50,192 nucleotides of DNA from contig JAAXIY010000025.1 in NCBI GenBank assembly GCA_012270125.1, forward strand, positions 1 to 50,192. Direction: 5' to 3'. Each line of letters opens with the position of its first letter. The stretch's first letter is position 1. The notes beneath the pieces were generated by a model, which searched no databases, had not been told where the DNA came from, and worked only from the letters and a program-made list of their open reading frames with translations. Made by a program: the position numbers and the translations under genes. Shown here in pieces: positions 8,013 through 17,557 of this stretch. This DNA is from Paracoccaceae bacterium. Its GTDB lineage: Bacteria; Pseudomonadota; Alphaproteobacteria; Rhodobacterales; Rhodobacteraceae.

Positions 8013-9404
8013 ATGATTTCGGCTCAGAACGTAAAAAATAACAATTACGTCATTTTAGGTCTAGGGCGCTCTGGTCTGTCTGTAGCTGCGGCTCTGCAAG
8101 CAGGAGGTGCAAAAGTTTTGTGTTTGGATGATAATCCAAAGTATCTGAAAAAAGCCGAAGAGTTAGGGTTTAACTGTTCACTACCAGATAAGGTAAATTG
8201 GAATGAAATAGATGTCTTGTTGGTTAGCCCCGGTATCCCACATCATTATCCTGAGCCTCACCATGTTGTTTTATCAGCAATTGAAAACGGAGTAGCAATA
8301 GACAACGATATAGGGGTTTTTTTTAAATCGATTGGCTCAATGGAATGGGCAAAATTCAATGTGATGCCAAAAATTATTGCTGTAACGGGGTCAAATGGCA
8401 AGTCAACGACAAGTGCATTGATTCACCATATTGTTACATGTGCAAATCGCCCATCTCAGCTGGCAGGTAACATTGGCAAAGGTGTTTTTGATATTGAACC
8501 ATTATCCGATGGAGAAGTCCTGATTTTAGAACTATCATCATATCAAACTGAGGTTGCTAATAGTTTAACGCCTGACGTTGCAGTCTTTACAAATTTTACT
8601 CCTGATCATTTAGAACGACATGGCGGTCTTGGGGGTTACTATGCTGCAAAAAAACGCCTCTTTGTCTCTGGATGCCCTGACCGATCTATAATTGGGGTAG
8701 ATGAATTTGAGGGGCAGCTATTGGCTCAAGAACTTTCTGACCACATACATGATGATCGTATTATTAGAATTTCCAGCTCTAGAAAACTTACTGACATGGG
8801 GTGGACTGTTTTTGCTTCTAAAGGTTTTTTGGCAGAATATCGAAAAGGTAAACAAATAGCATCCATTGATCTTCGAAAATGTACTGCACTGCAAGGAACC
8901 CACAATCATCAAAATGCTTGTGCAGCTTATGCTGCTGTACGTGCTATGGGTATTGGACCAAGAGAAATAGAGAAGGCTTTTTTTAGTTTTACCGGATTGC
9001 CACATCGATCTCAGTTGGTACGTGAGATCGGTGGAGTTGTTTTTATAAATGATAGTAAAGCTACAAACATAGATAGTGCTATTAAAGCACTTTTGACCTA
9101 TCCAAACATTCGATGGATATGTGGTGGCCAACAAAAAGAAGGAGATATTTCTAGAATTAACAAAGCGCTAGTTAATGTGCAGAAAGCCTATGTTATTGGT
9201 GCTGATAGTGCAGGTTATTCCAATCAGATTAGTTGTGATTATGAAATCTGCAACACAATGGATATGGCTGTCAAAAGTGCATTTAGAGATGCTAAAAAAG
9301 GTGACACAATTTTGCTTGCCCCAGCAGCAGCCAGTTTTGATCAATTTTCTTCTTTCGAAGAACGGGGTGAGACTTTCGAAAGTGAAGTCATTAAGCTTAT
9401 GTGA
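8013..9404 (+). CDS. murD: UDP-MurNAc-L-Ala--D-Glu ligase MurD
   Basis: MurD adds D-glutamate to UDP-MurNAc-L-Ala. The N-terminal Rossmann-like domain opens with VILGLGRSGLS, and the ATP loop TGSNGKST is at about residues 125-132. The central block NFTPDHLERH and the C-terminal ligase domain are also present. The frame is open back to a TTG at 7971 inside mraY, but ATG 8013 gives the N-terminus normal for the family and a typical length of 463 residues. No strong ribosome site precedes it (AGG about 16 bp away), so translation may be coupled to mraY. Confidence 0.96.
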   Translation: MISAQNVKNNNYVILGLGRSGLSVAAALQAGGAKVLCLDDNPKYLKKAEELGFNCSLPDKVNWNEIDVLLVSPGIPHHYPEPHHVVLSAIENGVAIDNDIGVFFKSIGSMEWAKFNVMPKIIAVTGSNGKSTTSALIHHIVTCANRPSQLAGNIGKGVFDIEPLSDGEVLILELSSYQTEVANSLTPDVAVFTNFTPDHLERHGGLGGYYAAKKRLFVSGCPDRSIIGVDEFEGQLLAQELSDHIHDDRIIRISSSRKLTDMGWTVFASKGFLAEYRKGKQIASIDLRKCTALQGTHNHQNACAAYAAVRAMGIGPREIEKAFFSFTGLPHRSQLVREIGGVVFINDSKATNIDSAIKALLTYPNIRWICGGQQKEGDISRINKALVNVQKAYVIGADSAGYSNQISCDYEICNTMDMAVKSAFRDAKKGDTILLAPAAASFDQFSSFEERGETFESEVIKLM

Positions 9405-9570
9405 TCTGGGTATAGTATATTTGAAGTTAAATAAGATCCACGAGACAAACAAAGGCTACAATATTTACAGATGCAGACTTATTTTCTCTAGCTTTTGTTG
9501 AATAATTTGGCTACCAATAAATAAATGATCCTAGAAAACTAGGGCATCAAGAGGTAAAAAGGCAGAAACC

Positions 9571-10731
9571 ATGACAGAAATGGTTCATGGAACAACATCT
9601 GGTTCAGATGGTGAAGCAATACTTTCACGTTGGTGGCGGACAACTGATCTGTGGACCATGACGTGTATTTTTTTGTTGTTTTCTATCGGTCTGCTGCTCG
9701 GTTTTGCGGCGTCACCTCCGCTGGCAGAAAAAAATGGATTTGCACCTTTTCATTATGTAGAGAGACAAATTGTTTTCGGAGCGCTGTCATTATCTACAAT
9801 GATTATCATGTCTATGATGTCAGTGGATTTAGTAAGACGATTAGCTATCATTGGTTTTATTTTTTCGTTCATTGGGCTTCTATTTCTTCCTATATTTGGG
9901 ACAGACTTTGGTAAAGGCGCAACCCGATGGTATGCTCTGGGGTTTGCATCTTTACAGCCCTCCGAATTTTTGAAGCCGTGTTTTATCGTTTTGATAGCTT
10001 GGATGATATCAGCTTCGAAAGAAATAAATGGTCCTCCGGGTAATCTAATTTCTTTTGTCATTACCGTAGTTGTTTCTACGTTTCTAGTTTTACAGCCAGA
10101 TTTTGGTCAAGCCTGCCTAATACTCTTTGGTTGGTCTGTCGTGTATTTTATTGCTGGTGCCCATATTCTTCTTCTAGTCGGAGTAGCAGGAGGGGCAATA
10201 GGCTTAGGTTCTTTCGCATATATTTCATCAGAACACTTTGCTAGAAGGATCGATGGTTTTTTATCGCCCGATTTAGATCCAAAAACTCAATTAGGATATG
10301 CAACTAATGCTATCCAAGAAGGTGGTTTTTTTGGTGTTGGTGTTGGTGAAGGGCAAGTCAAGTGGTCTTTACCTGATGCTCACACAGATTTTATTATAGC
10401 TGTTGCGGCCGAAGAATATGGTTTTGTTTTGGTTGGGCTTATTTTAATTACCTATAGCACGATTGTATGCGTTTCGTTAGCTAGGTTGTTGCGAGAGAGA
10501 GATGTTTTCGTTCGACTTGCTGGAACAGGATTAGTTTGTATGTTTGGCATTCAAGCCGTTATTAATATTGGTGTTGCTGCTAGACTATTACCAGCGAAGG
10601 GCATGACTTTACCTTTTGTAAGTTATGGTGGGTCGTCTTTAATTGCGGGAGGTATTGCTATGGGAATTTTATTATCGTTGACTAGGAACCGCCCCCAGAA
10701 AAATGTAGCTGATATTTTTATCAAAGGATAA
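9571..10731 (+). CDS. ftsW: Septal peptidoglycan glycosyltransferase FtsW (SEDS family)
   Basis: FtsW is the SEDS-family polymerase that builds septal glycan strands from lipid II, paired with FtsI. The 386-residue protein is strongly hydrophobic, with about ten membrane segments. Family blocks include LQPSEFLKP near residue 130, LQPDFGQA near 173, the loop with DAHTDFI near 270 and VSYGGSS near 350. The N-terminal tail of about 25 residues is cytoplasmic. The gene follows a 166-bp gap after murD, one of the wider spaces in the cluster. Purine-rich AGAGGTAAAAAGG lies just upstream. Confidence 0.97.
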   Translation: MTEMVHGTTSGSDGEAILSRWWRTTDLWTMTCIFLLFSIGLLLGFAASPPLAEKNGFAPFHYVERQIVFGALSLSTMIIMSMMSVDLVRRLAIIGFIFSFIGLLFLPIFGTDFGKGATRWYALGFASLQPSEFLKPCFIVLIAWMISASKEINGPPGNLISFVITVVVSTFLVLQPDFGQACLILFGWSVVYFIAGAHILLLVGVAGGAIGLGSFAYISSEHFARRIDGFLSPDLDPKTQLGYATNAIQEGGFFGVGVGEGQVKWSLPDAHTDFIIAVAAEEYGFVLVGLILITYSTIVCVSLARLLRERDVFVRLAGTGLVCMFGIQAVINIGVAARLLPAKGMTLPFVSYGGSSLIAGGIAMGILLSLTRNRPQKNVADIFIKG

Positions 10732-10734
10732 ATT

Positions 10735-11835
10735 GTGAATAATAAACCCTTAGCAATATTAGCGGCTGGTGGAACTGGAGGTCACATGTTCCCAGCGCAG
10801 GCTTTAGCTGAAGAGCTTTTGATGAGGGGTTGGCGCGTCAAGTTATCAACTGATTTTAGGGGAGGGCGGTATACAAAGAATTTTCCTGAAGATGTGAAAA
10901 TTGAAACAGTTAACTCTGCAACTTTTTCAAGAGGCAATTTAGTCTTTATAGTAAAAGCTTTTCTTTTAATCTTAACTGGAATTTTTGCCTCTTTGAGGTC
11001 ATTTTCAAAAGACAGGCCGGCGATTGTAATTGGTTTTGGAGGCTACCCGACAATTCCAGCCCTTACGACTTCCCTGTTGTTACGGTTGCCTAGAATTATC
11101 CATGAGCAGAATGGGGTTCTGGGAAAAGTTAATCAATTATTTGCCAAAAATGTTCAATTAGTTGCCTGTGGTATTTCTCCAACAGTGATGCCCAAAAATG
11201 TAAAGTCTGAGCATGTGGGTAATCCGGTGAGAAAAGACGTTTTAAGCCGCGCTGGTGCTCCCTATATTCCTCCAGGTGATCACCCCATGTCTATTTTTGT
11301 GATGGGTGGATCTCAGGGGGCTAAAATTTTATCAAATATTGTTCCTGAAGCAATAAGTTGTTTGCCAGAAGAAATTTTGAATTTTATCCGTGTTTTTCAG
11401 CAGGCTCGTGATGAAGATTGTCAACGTGTTGAGTTATATTATTCCAACAATGGCATCAAATGCGATGTTCGCCCCTTTTTTGATGATGTGGCTTCTTATC
11501 TAAGTGAAGCCCAGCTTATTATATCACGATCAGGTGCTTCGTCTGTTGCAGATATCGGGGTAATTGGTCGCCCTTCAATTCTTATCCCGCTGGAGTCTGC
11601 CGTTAGAGATGAACAAACATTAAACGCCTATCCTTTAAAAAAATCGCAGGCTGCAACGGTTATTGCTGAACATAATTTATCGGTAAAACGATTGAGTAAT
11701 GCCATAAGGAAAATTTTATCTTCACCTGAGAGAGCGAGCAAAATGGCAGCCAATGCTCGAAAAACTGTAACCATAGAAGCAACTAAACGACTAGCTGACC
11801 GAGTAGAAGAAATCTCTGGATACCCAGTAACATGA
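10735..11835 (+). CDS. murG: UDP-GlcNAc--undecaprenyl-PP-MurNAc-pentapeptide transferase MurG
   Basis: MurG transfers GlcNAc to lipid I and so makes lipid II on the inner face of the membrane. The glycine-rich [10 protein letters not shown] loop near residue 13, [10 protein letters not shown] near 100, [11 protein letters not shown] near 124 and GGSQGAK near 190 are all family motifs. It uses a GTG start, with AAAGGA 6 bp upstream. It begins 3 bp after ftsW, and its stop overlaps murC by ATGA. The 366-residue length is normal. Confidence 0.98.
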   Translation: MNNKPLAILAAGGTGGHMFPAQALAEELLMRGWRVKLSTDFRGGRYTKNFPEDVKIETVNSATFSRGNLVFIVKAFLLILTGIFASLRSFSKDRPAIVIGFGGYPTIPALTTSLLLRLPRIIHEQNGVLGKVNQLFAKNVQLVACGISPTVMPKNVKSEHVGNPVRKDVLSRAGAPYIPPGDHPMSIFVMGGSQGAKILSNIVPEAISCLPEEILNFIRVFQQARDEDCQRVELYYSNNGIKCDVRPFFDDVASYLSEAQLIISRSGASSVADIGVIGRPSILIPLESAVRDEQTLNAYPLKKSQAATVIAEHNLSVKRLSNAIRKILSSPERASKMAANARKTVTIEATKRLADRVEEISGYPVT

Positions 11836-13241
11836 ACTCAATGACCAAACTGCCTGTGAACGTAGGCTCAATACATTTTGTAGGTATTGGAGGAATTGGG
11901 ATGTCTGGTATTGCCGAAGTTTTACTAAATTTAAATTATCAAATTCAGGGTTCCGATTTAAAAAAAAGCCCTATTACAGAAAGATTAGAGAACTTAGGGA
12001 TTAAAATTTTTTATAAACATGCTGTTGATAATCTTAAAAATGCATCAGTTGTTGTCATTTCTAGTGCTGTCAAAGAGTCAAACCCAGAATTAGTAGCAGC
12101 AAGAAATAGCGGTTTGCCTATTGTTAAAAGATCCGAAATGTTAGCTGAACTAATGCGGTTAAACTCTAATATTGCGATCGCTGGGACGCATGGAAAAACA
12201 ACAACTACGACATTGGTAGCAACTTTGCTAGATGGTGGAGGTTTGGACCCAACGGTGATAAACGGCGGGATAATTCATGCTTATGGTTCTAATGCTCGCC
12301 TTGGGGGAGGTGATTGGATGGTTGTTGAGGCAGATGAAAGTGATGGCACATTCAATCGGCTACCAGCAACCTTAGCTGTTGTAACTAACATAGATCCTGA
12401 ACACTTAGATCATTGGGGAAGTTTTGAAATGTTACGAAAAGGTTTTTTTGATTTTATTTCAAACATTCCTTTTTACGGTGCTGCTTTCTGCTGTACAGAT
12501 CATCCTGAAGTGCAGGCTTTGGTCGGTAAAGTTACTGACCGAAGAATTGTTACTTACGGATTTAATGCGCAAGCAGACATTCGGGCAACAAATGTTTCTT
12601 ATATGGATGGTAATTCATATTTTGATGTTACTATTCGGAAGCAAAATTTAAAATTAGACCGCCTTTCTTTACCTATGCCTGGCAAGCATAATATATCAAA
12701 CGCGTTGGCGGCTATAGCAATTGCGTGCCATCTTGAGATTGATTATAAGTTGATCAGAAGCGCCCTTTCTGAATTCAAAGGAGTAAATCGACGTTTTACT
12801 CAAGTAGCAGAAATAAACGGCATAAAAATTATAGATGATTATGGTCATCACCCGGTTGAAATATCTGCTGTTCTAAACGCTGCACGTCAAACCTCTAATG
12901 GAAAAGTATTCGCAATTCATCAGCCACATCGTTACACACGTTTAAATTCTTTATTTGAAGATTTCTGTTCATGTTTTAATGAAGCTGATTTCGTTGGTAT
13001 TATGGAAGTGTATTCTGCTGGCGAAGATCCCATTGAAGGGGCATCTAGATCTGATTTGGTTAAAGGTTTGGTTAGGCACGGTCATAGAAACGTTTTCTCA
13101 ATAGATACTGAGGATGATTTGGAAACTTTAATAAGGCGGCAGGCCACAAGTGGAGATATTATCGTTTGTCTAGGCGCAGGTACAATAAGCGTTTGGGCAA
13201 ATAATTTGCCTACTAAATTAAGCGATTTGGAAAACCTGTAA
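11832..13241 (+). CDS. murC: UDP-N-acetylmuramate--L-alanine ligase MurC
   Basis: MurC adds L-alanine to UDP-MurNAc, the first step of stem-peptide assembly. The nucleotide-binding fold [12 protein letters not shown] is at about residues 18-29, the ATP loop GTHGKTTTT near 118, [11 protein letters not shown] near 165 and DDYGHHPVE near 335. The 469-residue length is typical. The ATG start overlaps the murG stop by four bases. An in-frame ATG three codons later (11841) is an alternative. Confidence 0.98.
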   Translation: MNSMTKLPVNVGSIHFVGIGGIGMSGIAEVLLNLNYQIQGSDLKKSPITERLENLGIKIFYKHAVDNLKNASVVVISSAVKESNPELVAARNSGLPIVKRSEMLAELMRLNSNIAIAGTHGKTTTTTLVATLLDGGGLDPTVINGGIIHAYGSNARLGGGDWMVVEADESDGTFNRLPATLAVVTNIDPEHLDHWGSFEMLRKGFFDFISNIPFYGAAFCCTDHPEVQALVGKVTDRRIVTYGFNAQADIRATNVSYMDGNSYFDVTIRKQNLKLDRLSLPMPGKHNISNALAAIAIACHLEIDYKLIRSALSEFKGVNRRFTQVAEINGIKIIDDYGHHPVEISAVLNAARQTSNGKVFAIHQPHRYTRLNSLFEDFCSCFNEADFVGIMEVYSAGEDPIEGASRSDLVKGLVRHGHRNVFSIDTEDDLETLIRRQATSGDIIVCLGAGTISVWANNLPTKLSDLENL

Positions 13242-13291
13242 GAATATATATAAACTTTTGATTTTAGCATTTGAAGTGATTAGGCAGTTTT

Positions 13292-14209
13292 ATGTTACTT
13301 GATACACGTGGATCGATAGTTGAAAATAAGCAACTTGCTAAAATAACCTGGTTGCGGGTCGGGGGTCCAGCAGACTTCTTTTTTATGCCTGCTGACACCC
13401 AAGACTTAATTGAATTTTTGAGAAAACTTCCTGAAAACATAAAGATTTTTCCAATTGGTGTTGGAAGTAATTTAATTGTTAGGGACGGCGGAATTAGAGG
13501 AGTCGTTATTAGGTTAGGAAGCAGTTTTAACAAGATCACTTTTGACGGTAATAAGATTATAGCTGGGGCCTCAGCATTAGATTCCAAAGTGGCTTTGCGG
13601 GCAGCTGATGAAGGTTTAGATTTAACTTTCCTACGAACAATACCTGGTTCAATAGGGGGAGCGGTAAAAATGAACGCGGGTTGTTATGGATCATACGTTA
13701 AAGATTTTTTCGTTTCCGCTAAGGTTGTAAATCGCTCAGGAGAATTAATTGAGTTATCTTCAAAAGATATTCAGTTCTCTTATAGATATTGCGATTTGCC
13801 TGAGGATCTTATTATTCTTGAAGCTACTTTTTGTGCACAAGCTGGTAATCCACAGATTTTGCATGCCAAGATGAGAGATCAATTAGAAAAAAGAGATGCA
13901 ACTCAGCCAACAAAGGAACGAACTGCTGGAAGTACTTTTCGAAACCCAGCAGGTTTCTCAAGTACAGGTGAGGAAAATGAGGAACATGATCTCAAGGCTT
14001 GGAAATTAATTGATGATGCTGGTATGAGAGGGGCAACTTTTGGTGGTGCAAAAATAAGTGAAAAACATTCAAACTTCTTGATAAACTCAGGTGGTGCAAC
14101 TGCCTACGAATTAGAAAGTTTAGGTGAGCAGGTACGAAAAAGTGTTTTTAAAACTAGTAAAGTTAAGTTAGAGTGGGAAGTAATAAGAATTGGTGAAACC
14201 AATCAATAA
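13292..14209 (+). CDS. murB: UDP-N-acetylenolpyruvoylglucosamine reductase MurB
   Basis: MurB is the FAD- and NADPH-dependent reductase that makes UDP-MurNAc from the enolpyruvyl intermediate. [12 protein letters not shown] near residue 23, [12 protein letters not shown] near 56, and [16 protein letters not shown] near 115 are FAD-binding blocks. GSTFRNP near 216 carries the usual catalytic Ser, and [16 protein letters not shown] closes the domain. At 305 residues it resembles the shorter MurB type common in alphaproteobacteria. Only a weak TAGGCAG precedes the ATG. Confidence 0.97.
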   Translation: MLLDTRGSIVENKQLAKITWLRVGGPADFFFMPADTQDLIEFLRKLPENIKIFPIGVGSNLIVRDGGIRGVVIRLGSSFNKITFDGNKIIAGASALDSKVALRAADEGLDLTFLRTIPGSIGGAVKMNAGCYGSYVKDFFVSAKVVNRSGELIELSSKDIQFSYRYCDLPEDLIILEATFCAQAGNPQILHAKMRDQLEKRDATQPTKERTAGSTFRNPAGFSSTGEENEEHDLKAWKLIDDAGMRGATFGGAKISEKHSNFLINSGGATAYELESLGEQVRKSVFKTSKVKLEWEVIRIGETNQ

Positions 14210-14269
14210 CTCACATTGAGTATGAAAAAGTAAAAACAGGCTATATTTGGCCATTGAAGGCGAATGATT

Positions 14270-15184
14270 ATGTCGAGCAGGACAGATCGTCACGTCGTAG
14301 TTGTTAAGGGCGGCCACTCAGTTGAGCGGCAGGTGTCATTAGTATCGGGTCGCGAGTGTGCGGCTGCTCTGCGTCGTGTGGGATATAAAGTGACAGAGGT
14401 CGATGCTGGCAACGACTTGCCAAAAGAGCTCTGTAAACTGTCGCCAGATGTTGTATTCAATGCCCTACACGGTCGATTTGGAGAGGATGGCTGTGTTCAA
14501 GGGTTGTTTGAGTGGATGGGCTTACCTTATACTCACTCTGGTGTTCAAGCTTCTGCTTTGGCGATGGATAAGTATACAGCTAAAAAGATTTTTAGGTCTG
14601 AAAACTTACCTGTTGCAGATGGTGTTTTTGCTTCTTCCGCTGAAGCATTTTCTACGCACTTAATGGAGCCGCCGTATGTAATAAAACCAGTAAACGAGGG
14701 TTCATCGGTTGGTGTTCATTTAGTAATGAACAAACTTGATCGCTCACGTCTTTCTGAAAAAGATTTTCCAGATAGAGTTTTAGTAGAAAAATTTATTCCA
14801 GGACATGAGTTGACTACAACAGTAATGGGCAGTCAGCCTCTTGGTGTCACAGATATTATTACTGAGAAATGGTATGATTATGACGCAAAGTACCAGTTGA
14901 ATGCGTCTAAACATGTTGTTCCGGCTGATATTCCGAGAGAGGTTTATGAAGCTTGTGAAGATTTTGCTGTGCGCGCTCACCTAGCATTAGGTTGCAAGGG
15001 TATATCCAGAGCTGATTTTAGATGGGACAATAATTTGGGTGTTGCTGGCCTTTATTTGTTAGAGATAAATACCCAGCCTGGCATGACTCCCACTTCTTTG
15101 AGCCCAGAGCAGGCTAAAGCAAAGGGGATTTCTTTTGATGATTTTTGTAATTGGATTTTGGAGGATGCTTCTTGCAACAGATAG
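14270..15184 (+). CDS. ddl: D-alanine--D-alanine ligase Ddl
   Basis: Ddl is an ATP-grasp enzyme that joins two D-alanines, and the dipeptide is then used by MurF. NALHGRFGEDG near residue 64, the ATP-grasp block KPVNEGSSVGV near 142 and LLEINTQPGMTPTSL near 266 are characteristic. ATG 14270 is preferred over ATG 14264, because AAGG at 14257-14260 is 9 bp from 14270 but only 3 bp from 14264. That gives 304 residues, the usual size. Its last 13 bases overlap the predicted ftsQ start. Confidence 0.97.
   Translation: MSSRTDRHVVVVKGGHSVERQVSLVSGRECAAALRRVGYKVTEVDAGNDLPKELCKLSPDVVFNALHGRFGEDGCVQGLFEWMGLPYTHSGVQASALAMDKYTAKKIFRSENLPVADGVFASSAEAFSTHLMEPPYVIKPVNEGSSVGVHLVMNKLDRSRLSEKDFPDRVLVEKFIPGHELTTTVMGSQPLGVTDIITEKWYDYDAKYQLNASKHVVPADIPREVYEACEDFAVRAHLALGCKGISRADFRWDNNLGVAGLYLLEINTQPGMTPTSLSPEQAKAKGISFDDFCNWILEDASCNR
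15160..15165 (+). promoter_or_regulatory. Shine-Dalgarno site that fixes the ftsQ start
   Basis: GGAGGA lies within the end of ddl, 6 bp before TTG 15172. The open frame continues upstream to another TTG at 15151, which lies before this site and is not supported by it. Confidence 0.75.
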
Positions 15185-16047
15185 GTTTTCCAAAGTTAAA
15201 AAAACGCGACCCAGCTCCCTCGCGATTAGGGTATAAATTTTCTAGATGGATGTTATCTCCTTTTATAAAGAAATCAGTTTTTTTCGGCATGCCGTTGATT
15301 ATTTTACTACTGCCAGTTTTTATTTTTTTGAAAGATCAAAATAACAAAAACCTGGTAGAAGAAATAGTTTTGGATTTTTATCGTAAGATCATAGAGCGGC
15401 CTGAGTTTATGCTCAGTGCGCTTTCCATTCAGGGTTCTAGTGATAGTTTAAATGCAGAGATAAGAGAGATTTTAGGGCTTAACTTTCCAATTAGCTCTTT
15501 TGACTTAGATTTGGCGGATCTACGAAATAGAGTTTTATCGTTACCCCCTGTGGAAACCGCGGAAGTTCGTCTGGAGGGTGGCAGTATTTTGCATGTAAAA
15601 GTAAAAGAAAAAGTTCCAGCATTGCTTTTAAAGGACGACACTGGAATTCATGTTTTAAATAAAAATGGTGATTATATAAGGCCGTTATTATCAACTGAAT
15701 ATGGCTCGAAGCTACCAGTGATAACCGGGGAAGGCGCACAAAAAGCCGCAGCGGAAGCATTTATATTATTTTCGGCATTGTACGATAAATTAGACGAAGT
15801 TCGTGGTTTAGTTTTGGTAGGAGGGCGACGTTGGAACATCGTTCTCAAATCAGGTCAAGTGATCATGTTACCTGAAAAAAAATCGGAACAAGCCGTTCAG
15901 AAAATTTTAATTTTAGACAAAGCAGAGAAGATTTTATCTCGAGACATAGCGGTATTTGACTTTCGGCTTCCGTATAGGATTACTTTAAGGTTTCCTGAAA
16001 ATAAAGATGGGCAGATAAATTCAAAAGTAATTGGGGTAAGCAACTAA
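15172..16047 (+). CDS. ftsQ: Cell division protein FtsQ
   Basis: FtsQ is a bitopic inner-membrane protein that links FtsL/FtsB to the rest of the divisome. With the TTG start at 15172 it has 291 residues: a basic cytoplasmic tail with RDPAPSR at about 12-18, a membrane span near 36-54, a POTRA domain from about 77 and the FtsQ/DivIB domain after it. The RDPAPSR motif is a recurrent feature of Rhodobacteraceae FtsQ as I recall it. It overlaps ddl by 13 bases, and its stop shares one base with the ftsA ATG (TAATG). Confidence 0.95.
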   Translation: MQQIGFPKLKKRDPAPSRLGYKFSRWMLSPFIKKSVFFGMPLIILLLPVFIFLKDQNNKNLVEEIVLDFYRKIIERPEFMLSALSIQGSSDSLNAEIREILGLNFPISSFDLDLADLRNRVLSLPPVETAEVRLEGGSILHVKVKEKVPALLLKDDTGIHVLNKNGDYIRPLLSTEYGSKLPVITGEGAQKAAAEAFILFSALYDKLDEVRGLVLVGGRRWNIVLKSGQVIMLPEKKSEQAVQKILILDKAEKILSRDIAVFDFRLPYRITLRFPENKDGQINSKVIGVSN

Positions 16048-17378
16048 TGGAATTATATCAAACACAAAGAGCTATGCGAGCAATGCGAACGGCTGCTTTG
16101 CAGCGCGGTGTAGTAGCTGTTTTAGATGTCGGATCTTCAAAGATAGGGTGCTTAATTTTAAAGTTTGAAGGTCTTGAGGAAAAAATAGAGGCGGATGGAG
16201 TTGGATCTTTAGCAGGCCAATCAGGCTTTCAAGTTATTGGTTCTGCACTCACCAGATCTAGGGGTATGGAATATGGTGAGATCGTATCTATGCCAGAAAC
16301 AGAGAGGGCAATTAGAACTGCTCTTCAATCGGCTCAGAAATTAGCAAATTCTCGGGTTGATCATGTAATCGCATGCATTTCTGGCGGTTCGCCTCGCTCT
16401 TATGGCCTGGAGGGTACCGTAGATATCAAAACTGGTATAGTTGATGATAATGATATTGCTGATGTTTTAGGCTCCTGCGGAATTCCAGCATATGGTTCTG
16501 ATAGAGAGGTTTTGCATGCACAACCTGTAAATTTTTCACTAGATCACAGAACTGGTTTATCTGACCCCAGAGGCCAAATAGGAAAAAAACTCTCCGTTGA
16601 CATGCATATGCTAACCGTCAAAGAAAAAACAATCCATGACTTGGCCTATTGTCTCAAAAGGTGTGACTTAGAACTAGCAGGTGTAGCCTCCGCCTCTTAT
16701 GCCTCTGCGCTGTCATCTTTGGTTGAAGATGAAAAAGAATTAGGAGCTGCTTGTATTGATCTTGGTGGAGGATCAACAAACTTAGCAATATTCTGGAAAA
16801 AACACATGATTTTTGCTGAAACAATAAAAATGGGAGGTGGTTTGGTCACGCGTGATATTTCTTTGGGTTTGCAAATACCTTTATCAACTGCGGAAAGGCT
16901 TAAAACTAGAAATGGAGGCGTTGTTGCGACTGGGTTAGATGATCGAGAGATGATTGAAATTGCCAGCGAAACTGAGGATTGGGAGGGTGAGCGCAGAATG
17001 ATTAGCCGGTCAGATCTTATTGGAATAATGAGACCTCGGGTCGAAGAAATATTAGAAGAGGTTCGTTCAAGTTTGACTGACGCGGGTTTTGAAGATCTAC
17101 CGAGCCAAAAAATTGTTCTGACGGGTGGTGCGAGCCAAATACCTGGAATTGATAATATAGCTAGTAAAATACTTGGCCAACAGGTCCGGCTTGGAAGACC
17201 TATGCGAATTCACAGATTACCTCAAGCTTACTCAGGGCCGAGTTGTGCTGGGCTTGTCGGGTTAAGCCTATTTGCAGCTCACCCTCAAGATGAATGGTGG
17301 GATTTCTCACCGCGCAGTAAAAGTTTTGGAGGTAAGTCGGTGAGTCGGGCTTTTCGCTGGCTCAGAGATAATTGGTAA
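16047..17378 (+). CDS. ftsA: Cell division protein FtsA
   Basis: FtsA is an actin-like ATPase that tethers FtsZ filaments to the membrane. The phosphate-1 motif LDVGSSKIGC is near residue 27, the second phosphate loop IDLGGGSTNLAIF near 236 and the adenosine motif LTGGASQIPGI near 358. The C-terminus ends with a basic, aromatic-rich helix (SRAFRWLRDNW) that fits the membrane-targeting sequence of the family. Its 443 residues are slightly more than in E. coli. It is fused to ftsQ at TAATG and followed by a 179-bp gap before ftsZ. Confidence 0.98.
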   Translation: MELYQTQRAMRAMRTAALQRGVVAVLDVGSSKIGCLILKFEGLEEKIEADGVGSLAGQSGFQVIGSALTRSRGMEYGEIVSMPETERAIRTALQSAQKLANSRVDHVIACISGGSPRSYGLEGTVDIKTGIVDDNDIADVLGSCGIPAYGSDREVLHAQPVNFSLDHRTGLSDPRGQIGKKLSVDMHMLTVKEKTIHDLAYCLKRCDLELAGVASASYASALSSLVEDEKELGAACIDLGGGSTNLAIFWKKHMIFAETIKMGGGLVTRDISLGLQIPLSTAERLKTRNGGVVATGLDDREMIEIASETEDWEGERRMISRSDLIGIMRPRVEEILEEVRSSLTDAGFEDLPSQKIVLTGGASQIPGIDNIASKILGQQVRLGRPMRIHRLPQAYSGPSCAGLVGLSLFAAHPQDEWWDFSPRSKSFGGKSVSRAFRWLRDNW

Positions 17379-17477
17379 GTTTCAACACTATAACACAAAT
17401 AATTTGACTAAATATCGACAAAAACCGTGCTTATTTTCTATATATTGTGCCAATATTTGCTTTTTTGCGTGACCTTT

Positions 17478-17507
17478 TTGACAAAAAGCAGTATGATGTT
17501 TTGTAAT
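17478..17507 (+). promoter_or_regulatory. Candidate promoter for ftsZ
   Basis: TTGACA at 17478-17483, a perfect -35 consensus, is followed after 18 bp by TGTAAT at 17502-17507. It lies in the gap between ftsA and ftsZ, about 50 bp before the ftsZ start. Separate ftsZ promoters are well known in other bacteria. The match is seen, and activity is inferred. Confidence 0.5.
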
Positions 17508-17544
17508 AAAAGCAGTAAAATTAGCACCAAAAAATGGGCAAAAC

Positions 17545-17550
17545 AGGCGG
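17545..17550 (+). promoter_or_regulatory. Shine-Dalgarno site that fixes the ftsZ start
   Basis: AGGCGG lies 7 bp before ATG 17558. An in-frame ATG at 17534 lies upstream of this site and lacks a comparable purine-rich element, so 17558 is the better start. It also gives the MTLNLS N-terminus I expect for this family. Confidence 0.7.
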
Positions 17551-17557
17551 ATCTACT

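Noticed and set aside
9168-9501. Short frames on both strands around the murD 3' end
   Set aside because: They lie mostly inside murD, have no recognisable protein features and no suitable start site.
9530-9543. Hairpin CCTAG-AAAA-CTAGG before ftsW
   Set aside because: Five base pairs and no T-run, inside an operon that continues; too weak to call a terminator.
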